From Sambucus nigra (lineage: Eukaryota > Streptophyta > Magnoliopsida > Dipsacales > Adoxaceae), in NCBI GenBank assembly GCA_949130495.1, contig OX422217.1, positions 542,815,137 through 542,879,136 on the forward strand: DNA of 64,000 nt, written 5' to 3'. Below, piece by piece: positions 56,962-64,000 of this stretch. The first letter of the stretch is position 1. Every line of letters begins with the position of its first letter. A model generated the notes under the pieces. That model was given only the letters and a program-made list of their open reading frames with translations. It had not been told where the DNA came from and did no database searches. The position numbers were made by a program, and so were the translations under genes.

Positions 56962-59008
56962 TATAGACACCCCATTTTGTTACCCCCAACTCTCCTTAGG
57001 TGCCTAGTACCTCCCTTCATCACCACAAACCCAGGTCATGTCCCGAGTACTGACCTAGAAGCCATCGGGCACTCTCTATCTCAGTTTGGCCAAAAAGTCA
57101 AGCTCTTCATCTCGACTAAGACTGAATGAATCCTTGAAGGGCACTAAATACCCTTTCCAATGATCCATCCCGTGCACAATTCTGACTTACCATGCGGACG
57201 AACGATCCGTTTGCGTCCGAAACTTAACCTAGAGGCCACCGGTTGCTCCCGGGCTCTGTTTGACCTAAGTTAACTCTTCATCTCAATCGAGGCTAAATTA
57301 AACCTCGAAGGTAACTGAATACCTTTTCCAACGGTTCATCCCGTGCGCGATTCCGACTCACCATGCGGACGAACGATCCGTTTGACTCAAAGAGGTTACC
57401 GAACGCTTACAGGGCCCGATTGACCAAATTCAACTCCCTAAATTGGGTCAAACTCTTTGGAATGTCGAATTACATCTCCTAACCTTTCCAACGGTCCACT
57501 CCGTGCACAATTTGGAGTTACCACGCGGACGAACGATCCATTTGCGTCCAAACGATTCCCCGTCCAATGGATTGACAAACGCTTCCGAGCCATATTTGAC
57601 CCAAAGTCAACTCCCAAACTCGGGAGAGGTCCAAAGGACTTTCGAATGTATCTTAATTACCTTTCCAACGGTCTGCCCCGTGCATGATTCTGACCAATGG
57701 TTTTTCCTCGGCAGCCAATTTCTCGAAAAGGCCTGAAACACACTGTCAAATGGCAGGTTCCAGACCCTGAAGATCTATGCCGATCAGCAGTGACCTGAGC
57801 CTATAAAAGGAGGCCTTCACCTCATTTGCAAGGGGAGCCCAAATCTGATCAAATTCACTCTCAACGAATCCCAGAAACCTCTCTCGAAGGCAGCGTGATT
57901 TCAACCTCCAAATCCTTTTTTTACTTCCACTTTTCATCATCATTTTCATAAAAATTGGTGAATTATCCACTCTCCATCATCATCCAAGTGCACGGGTTGA
58001 TCTCCCACATTCCAGATCAAGCTCAAGATCTTTAAGAAGGTCCAACTTTCTCAAACTCTCTCTTAAATCCTCTTAAATTCTCAATAACTTGTTTTCTTAC
58101 TTAGCACTTTTATTATCTCATCTCACACATCCTAATATACTTTTTATTTAGTATTATTGCACATCTCTTATTTTCATATAAATAAAAACCCAAAAAAAAA
58201 AGGGTTTGCTCATAAATTCCAAATAGGGATTCTCACACTTTTCTCACCACTAAAGCACTTTTTCTACACACACACACACACTCACAAATAAGAGATCCCC
58301 CATTTGGATTTATGGGATAAACCCCACCCCTCATTTTGTATGCAAACTACGTGGACATTGATGCCTCTATAGGCTACGTAGGCATCTCGGGATAAAACCT
58401 GAGACTCGAGTCCTTTTTATCACTCTTCTCTCATTTTCTATCTTCTCTAAATCCAATTTTCTTATATTCTATATACTTGGTCTTAGTGACGTATTATTCC
58501 ATATGCGTTATCGTTCCATTATAACAATCAATGTAGGGGTAATCGCGTAAATCCTATTTTTCTAATATTATTCCTATATCTTCCTACGGATGACTCGCTT
58601 TATCTCTTCCATGATACAAGTCGACGATTCCTATCTCCACTATATATATACACATTCACACATATCACGAGGAAAAATAAAGGAAAATAGCAAATATCCA
58701 TGAGAGACTGAAAGGGCGGAATGAGTGCTTAACACCTTCCCATTTCGTAACTAAGACTTCGAACCCTTCCCAAATCATTTTGGTTTCACATGCACCAGTA
58801 TGTCTTTGGATGCCATCCTTCGGGGTGGCTTCCCCATTTTCTTTTGTCTGTTTTGAGTAAAATAGACTAGCGACTCTGAATCTCTCTACTTTTTTTGCAC
58901 CTCGTCTCAAATGACGCCAGTTGAAGTGCTCCCGAGAGGGATGCACGGGACCCGAGGATCCTTTCCTTCGCGCACCCTCCTTCATGGTGAGGATCGGGGA
59001 TGGCCACA
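56962..59008 (+). repeat. Tat-A 3' LTR
   Basis: 2,047 bp. It starts TATAGACACC (second base changed from G) and ends GGCCACA, followed by the duplication CATCT. It contains the ~170-bp repeats (57,150-57,680) and the promoter block. Divergence from the 5' LTR varies by eye from about 4% to 10% between stretches. Confidence 0.88.
57744..57809 (+). promoter_or_regulatory. Tat-A 3' LTR promoter block
   Basis: TGTCAAATGGCA (57,744-57,755) and TGCCGATCAGCA (57,778-57,789), then 12 nt, then TATAAAAG (57,802-57,809). The middle two palindromes of the 5' LTR are deleted here. Confidence 0.7.
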
Positions 59009-59013
59009 CATCT

Positions 59014-60650
59014 CTCCCCCTTTTTGTCTCGAATAGACAACCCGGTGAAAAGATAATCCAATATGAACTATCTAGCATGAGAATATAAACCAATAATCAT
59101 TAGATAATCATGAAACAACCAGCTAAAAATGATCATGGAATGATAAACCAGTAGCTAGTAAACCAAGGAATCACACAAAGAATATAGCAAATTAATCAAG
59201 TGTGATAAATAGATTATATGCAAAATACCAATTTTGAAATAAAAGAACTTGCATATAAATTAGACAGACTAAAAAAATCCTACAGCAGTACCAAAAAATA
59301 TACCAATTTGAACCAGTGGATTGCAAACCAATTAGGAGCCATTTTTTAGCCCGTTGTTCGAACAAGCCAGGGACTTCACTTAAACGAGATGAGGAAGTCG
59401 CTCGAATGAAGTACAGAAGTCGATCGCGCGAGATGATATGTCATTTGAACGACTTTGCGCGACCTGCCAAAATTTCCCAGTTTCCCAGAAAGATTATAAA
59501 GAATTTCCCAGTGAAAAAATTTCCATAAAAACATTACAGGAAGGGCCTGACAGATGCAAAGAAGTGCTAAAATAGTAGGCTTTTCACACAAAATGCAAAA
59601 AATCATAAAAAAAATGCGAGTTACATGCAAACATAGTACCGATGTGCTCAAACATGGACATGGAATGAATGGGCGTGAAACTACAACAAATGATTCACAA
59701 TTCCAACACATCGAAATGATCAAGAAGCTCTAATTGATAGCAATAAATCAACAAACTTTATCATATCCATATGACAATTAAAGAGTGAGCTTAATGAACT
59801 AAACATACTACATGCACACAAATCCAAAGTTTTAACGATTCTACAAACAATAGCGTCAAATTGCAATGTTTTAACATTAAGATTAGTTGTACAAACCCGT
59901 TTAAATTTTCTCCAACCAAACTCCCTCATAGATATATATACTTTTTCAAGTTATTTTGAGGTTTCTAGCATTATCAACATAGAGAAAATCTTATTGGCCC
60001 TTTTCTTAGCATATTGCATTTTCTTTTGGGCTCTTTAAATGGTGGCTTTCACAACGAGTTAATTTTGAACTCTCGCGGCCCTTTGCCGTGAATCACTCAT
60101 CATTTTTTCAATTCAAATACTCACGGTAAACGGTTATTATATGCACACTTCTCCTTAAGTCTACTTATGCATAGATGACAAGATTGAGATAAGAACGCCT
60201 CACCAAATTCAAATATACAAGAGAAGTCAAACATCCATATAGACTCCTTAATGTGTTCAATGTTGGCATATATACGAATCAAAATGCATATGAACTTTGA
60301 AACAACCCCATATAAACAATGGTTAAGATCATTCTAAGCATCGATAATAATGACCAAATGTCCTAGCCACATGGATAATGAAACGATGGGGGGTCCAAGC
60401 ACACCAATATGCCACATCAAACATGTAAACTAAAAAAACGAAAATCGTTTTGGCTTTTCAAACATATTTTGACTCAAAGAAAGCAAAATCTTTTTGGTTT
60501 TTCAAAAGTTTTCTAAAAAACAAAATCTTTTTGTATTTTTCAAATTGAACTCAAACAAATGAAAACTATAATACAAAATGATACACATGTCGTAATACTA
60601 GAAATGAATATATCATGACGCAAAATAGCATATGACAAACATGCAAGCTA
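59014..60650 (-). other. SIRE-type internal sequence without pol
   Basis: AT-rich. It begins with a G-rich purine tract on the minus strand (AAAAAGGGGGAGAG, 59,013-59,026), resembling a second polypurine tract. Degenerate CGTTCGAACG-type words lie at 59,353-59,460. No integrase, RT or RNase H motif is visible on either strand. Confidence 0.6.
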
Positions 60651-61513
60651 CTATCCATAAGAAATAGCAAGAGATGAATCATGTGCATGCATGTGAGAAT
60701 CAACCAATGAAGCATTTAGCATCTCCAAAACGGATTTTCTAACCCAAATAGGTGTATACCTAACAAAAGGGGTTTTGGGAACCAATGAGACACTTCGTTT
60801 AATCTTCCTAGGGTCTTTTCTAAGATCAAAATAGAAACTCCTAAGGTGATCTTTCCTACCACAATGCGAACATGTGAAAACACGATGAGGAATGGGACCT
60901 TTAGGTTGACCTTTTCTAATACCCTCGGATGTGGTTGACGCTCTAAAACAAACTATGATTTTGGCTTTTACAATCGAACCACTAGAACAAGATAAGCCGC
61001 TACTATCACTACTCGAGTCATTTAAATCATTTTTTAACTTCAAAAATTTCGACTCAAGAAAACGATTAGACTCCTCAAAAATTCGGGAATCCTTCTTTAA
61101 ATTTTCAATTACCCCTAGAAGGTTATCTCACTCCCCCTCAATGTGAGAAAACTTATCCCTAAGAGCCTTTTCTCGTGCCACAAAATCATTAATCGAATTA
61201 TTTTGCTCAATGGCACAAACTTTAGAATTTTTAAATCCTTTAACTCTTTTTCTAAAACGAGGACTCTATCATCACTCTCCTTTTTGCCCAATTTTATCAT
61301 ATTAAAATCATTAAACAAGGAACTAAAATTCTCACGACAAATATCTTTTTGAATTTGAAATGTTTGCAAATATTCAATCTTATTTTTAAAACCGAATTTT
61401 TCTTTTCCCAAAACTTCAATAAGTTTTGCAAACTTTAAATTCAAACGATGTAAATCATCAAAGCTTAGAGAATCCATCGAGAGAAAACAAACACAGGAGA
61501 GATTAACAAACAC
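60651..61513 (-). pseudogene. gag: SIRE-type gag remnant with zinc knuckle
   Basis: The minus frame from about 61,513 encodes a Lys/Leu-rich, coiled-coil-like stretch ('LVLEKELKDLKILKF'). After frame changes the frame 61,043-60,651 has 'CSHCGRKDHLRSFYF', a zinc knuckle whose last Cys reads Tyr, and 'RYTPIWVRKSVLEML', resembling the 'WVRK' segment that precedes the protease in SIRE-type polyproteins. The frame ends before any protease signature. It packaged element RNA originally; here it is a fragment, so the element depended on relatives. Confidence 0.65.
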
Positions 61514-61540
61514 ACAGGATCACAAAAAAATATGTTTTCT

Positions 61541-61554
61541 AGATCTGATACTAA
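61541..61554 (-). other. Degenerate primer binding site of the SIRE-type element
   Basis: The minus strand reads TTAGTATCAGATCT two bases after the LTR end CTCTTCA. The tRNA-iMet complement is TGGTATCAGAGC, so it is recognisable but changed. Confidence 0.6.
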
Positions 61555-61556
61555 TT

Positions 61557-62803
61557 TGAAGAGTGCCCAATATGTGTGTTTTAAACAAAGACAATTTTTC
61601 TCCGAAAATTAACTAACTTTTAATTAAGCACCAAACCAAGTTGTGAAAAACCCAATTCTTACTTTAAACCAATTTTATCTTGATTAATCCTAAACATGCA
61701 TCTAGTGATTAAAGCAAGTTAAGTACAGTAAAGTAAACTCATAACGCCGAATGTACGAGGAAAAAACCCAAAAATGGGAAAATAACCTCGGACGGCCCAA
61801 GCCAGACAATCACTATGAACAATGGTTTTACAAAGACAGATTAGCGTTACACTAAGACTCGATCCCCACGGGTCTTGATGCTCCTTCTGATCTTCAACCG
61901 TTCTTCAATAGTGCCCACACATAAATTCCATCTTCCACGATACCTGTCCACAACACACGCGTCCACGTATGTCTCGGTGTCCACCGAATGGCTTTGATTC
62001 GTCTACGATGTCGAATAAGAAGTCCTTCTCTTTTCTTCACCGCAAAACCTTTTGTGTTCAACGTGTAGAACAAACAACTTTGGTGCAGCAAGATCACTTA
62101 AACATATAAGAATGATAACTCAGATCTTTGAAAACTCCAAGGATGTGTTTAAGATTTTTAAACCTTAGAAAACATGTACAAAACAAGTTTCTGGTCGAAT
62201 ACTATTTTCCAGAATGCACACCTACAAAACTATGATGAAAACACTATTTAAATAGGATTTAAATGCCGCCTCGAAAAACATGTCGTTCGAATGACCTGAG
62301 GAACTCGTTCGAGCGACATCCCATCTCGTTCGAACGAGATTGGATGTCGTTTGAACGACAGTGCGAAAGTTTGACTTTTTGTTTAAAACGTCTCTTCCAA
62401 TGAGAGATCTAAAAATATCAAACTCTTTTACGAGCTTATCATCATAAAACATAGTGTGAACCTTTAAAACACTTTTAAAACATTTAAAAACATTTTTCTT
62501 TATAAAAATTACATCCATATCTTTTATAAAATAATTCTGAGCACCATTAATTATACGCATTCATACCTGAGTGATATCGGATAAAATTAACTTTGAAGAC
62601 GATTAAACTTGCACCAATTAAACTTCGGCATGATTTAATTATTTGAATCTTTGCCGCAACACCTTCAATTTCTTCAATACGTCATAGACCAAGTGGGATC
62701 GTGACAAAATAAAATTCTCCCTATGAAATATTACAAACACAGTTTTGTTCGGGAGTTAAGTTAAAACAATACATGGACTCAATTGGAAATTTATGTCCTT
62801 ACA
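61557..62803 (-). repeat. SIRE-type element, 5' LTR
   Basis: 1,247 bp. On the minus strand TGTAAGGACATAA...GGGCACTCTTCA. Followed on the right by the duplication TTGAT. Confidence 0.88.
62244..62365 (-). promoter_or_regulatory. SIRE 5' LTR promoter region
   Basis: On the minus strand GTCGTTCAAACGAC (about 62,347-62,360), the 18-bp perfect palindrome ATCTCGTTCGAACGAGAT (62,323-62,340) and half-decayed copies (62,282-62,315) precede the TATA-like CCTATTTAAATAG (62,244-62,256). Confidence 0.55.
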
Positions 62804-64000
62804 TTGATCAATTCCCTATAGTAAATATTACATTCCCCTTTATTCAGGGGTGTGGGTTACATTTATAGTGAACAGAAAGAGGTTGAGTCGTGTGAGACTC
62901 CATTACCAATGATTTTTATCGTGACTTGATCTGATGAATCTAATTATGATATATCTGTTGATTGGTCATTATCCATCCATATCGTTTTAAGTTGAAGTTG
63001 TTGCCAACTCTACCAGACATGTTATTCCCTCCAATTTGGTCGGATAATTCCCCCACCACTTTTAAACATAATTTTCTAAAAATGTAACCAAACAAGCAAA
63101 AAGTTTCCATCAAGTTAGTTTGGTGGTGTTTAGACTTTGGCAAGGAAATGGTGTTTACGTGAAAAATAAATTGCAGTGATTAAAGTAAAAAAAATAGTAA
63201 AGTCTATTGCCTATATAATTAAGATATAATAAAATTGTATTTCTAAAATGTGAATGTTAATGTCAATTGGATTTTTCTGCTCGTCCCAATTAAATTCGCG
63301 ATATTCACGCCAGTCTATAACATTTTTAACGCACTAGTTATATTGGTATATTAGTACCAATAAATAACAAAAGGTATGAAAGGCTATATTATGATTGGTA
63401 CGGAATCATTGTCATAAATTAACCCACACTTTCAAAATTTTCTCGCACTTAATTAAATACAAATTAAATCTCTGACGACGTCGCATTGTCCTCACTTCCC
63501 ACAAAACACATTGTTTCATTTTAGAAAATGACTTTTTAATTCTCCATTGACACAATGTTTCCTGTGAGAGATTTATATTAATATACCCTTATTTTTTTAT
63601 TATTATCGTTAGACCTTAGGTCTATAAAATCAATTTTGTATCCATATTTCATAAAGACAAATTATTTTGTTCAAACTAGTTTGAGTTTGTAAATTGCTTT
63701 TCTCCCCAACATTTCAGGAGGTCTAGTCAGATAATTCAACTTAAATTTCAAGAGAAAATGGTGCATGGCAGGAACTTATCGTCTTTAGATGATGAAATTT
63801 TGTGATGTTCTTACGTGGAACAAACTCTTCAATCTGAGAATGGTGCATGTCAGCCCGATATCTCATAATGAGATTTTATAGCCAAAAATTTCATTTCTAA
63901 CACAAACATAACCTAACCGCGCATAAGAAGTAGTCTACAAACAATGTTTGACTCAATTCAGAAGAAGGTAATGCTTTATGTTTCTAAACTGAAACATGCA
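62804..64000. other. Right flank: rest of the Tat-C LTR, then AT-rich DNA
   Basis: It begins with the TTGAT duplication and should continue the Tat-C LTR cut at 15,789 (minus orientation), but I cannot see where that LTR starts. The remainder is AT-rich without coding signal. The small frame at 62,940-63,143 resembles nothing. Confidence 0.4.

Larger units (their letters stand above)
17497..59008 (+). mobile_element. Tat-A: giant Ogre-like Ty3/gypsy element with antisense genes
   Basis: LTRs at 17,497-19,576 and 56,962-59,008, duplication CATCT on both sides (17,492-17,496 and 59,009-59,013), tRNA-Arg primer site, then gag, protease, reverse transcriptase, RNase H, a second (archaeal-type) RNase H and integrase on the plus strand. 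The dual RNase H and the primer place it in the Tat/Ogre lineage. Two genes on the opposite strand lie between integrase and the 3' LTR. Tat-B and a Tekay element are inserted in it. Removing them and their duplications leaves about 18.7 kb. No sense-strand extra ORF is seen before gag, unlike classical Ogre. Confidence 0.88.
15790..62803 (-). mobile_element. SIRE-type Ty1/copia element, non-autonomous, host of the giant nest
   Basis: Two direct LTRs (15,790-17,022 and 61,557-62,803) read on the minus strand as TGTAAGGACATAA...GGGCACTCTTCA. They are flanked by the perfect 5-bp duplication TTGAT. A primer site follows the right LTR and a G-rich polypurine tract precedes the left one, so the element reads right to left. 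Without the Tat-A insertion its internal region is only about 3.0 kb and shows a gag remnant but no integrase or reverse transcriptase. By eye the LTRs differ at roughly 6-7% of positions in two stretches compared. Confidence 0.85.

Noticed and set aside
1..64000. tRNA, rRNA or other structural RNA genes
   Set aside because: None seen on reading; the tRNA-like stretches are primer binding sites. A tRNAscan or Rfam search would be needed to exclude short ones.

Overview
This is nuclear DNA of a flowering plant from a transposon-dense region, probably from a large genome. There is no bacterial gene organisation and I recognise no intact host gene. Almost the whole window is nested retrotransposons: Ty3/gypsy elements of the Tat (Ogre-like) and Tekay/Del types, a SIRE-type Ty1/copia relative, and a plant L1-type LINE. 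All coding regions carry stop codons or frameshifts. The species cannot be named from what is visible.

Layout, outside in. (1) Left flank, 1-15,789: 5' end of an old Ogre-like element on the minus strand (1-3,222); diverged LTR-like and degenerate tandem repeats (3,223-6,850); an AT microsatellite; a decayed minus-strand LINE (6,932-12,480); unassigned DNA; and a minus-strand Tat gag-protease remnant (Tat-C). (2) The Tat-C LTR is split by a SIRE-type copia element, 15,790-62,803, flanked by the perfect duplication TTGAT. It has LTRs, PBS and PPT but only a gag remnant, so it looks non-autonomous. (3) Inside that lies a giant plus-strand Ogre-like element, Tat-A, 17,497-59,008, flanked by CATCT. 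Without its insertions it would be about 18.7 kb. (4) Two minus-strand elements are inserted in Tat-A: Tat-B (19,776-31,797) in its leader and a Tekay chromovirus (35,531-46,267, duplication CCTAT) in its protease gene. The Tekay LTRs are nearly identical, so it is the youngest.

The most interesting biology is in Tat-A and Tat-B. Both carry extra genes on the strand opposite to gag-pol, with plant-type introns. Tat-A has two: a five-exon plant mobile domain (PMD) gene with a basic tail, and a DUF7745-like gene. Tat-B has a multi-exon gene of the 'putative gypsy type transposon' family with a KKRKV signal and a coiled coil.

In Tat-A the palindrome TGCCGATCGGCA and close variants lie just upstream of TATA boxes in both LTRs, upstream of the PMD gene and upstream of the DUF7745-like gene. 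The same arrangement, with the same 12-nt spacing to the TATA box, is in the older related LTR at 1,041-3,222. This suggests one DNA-binding factor that co-ordinates the sense LTR promoter with the antisense genes, possibly encoded by one of them. Other signals are a 40/80-bp array rich in TTGACC upstream of the PMD gene, a 125-bp hairpin-forming array after Tat-B pol, and CGTTCGAACG palindromes in the promoters of unrelated LTR families.
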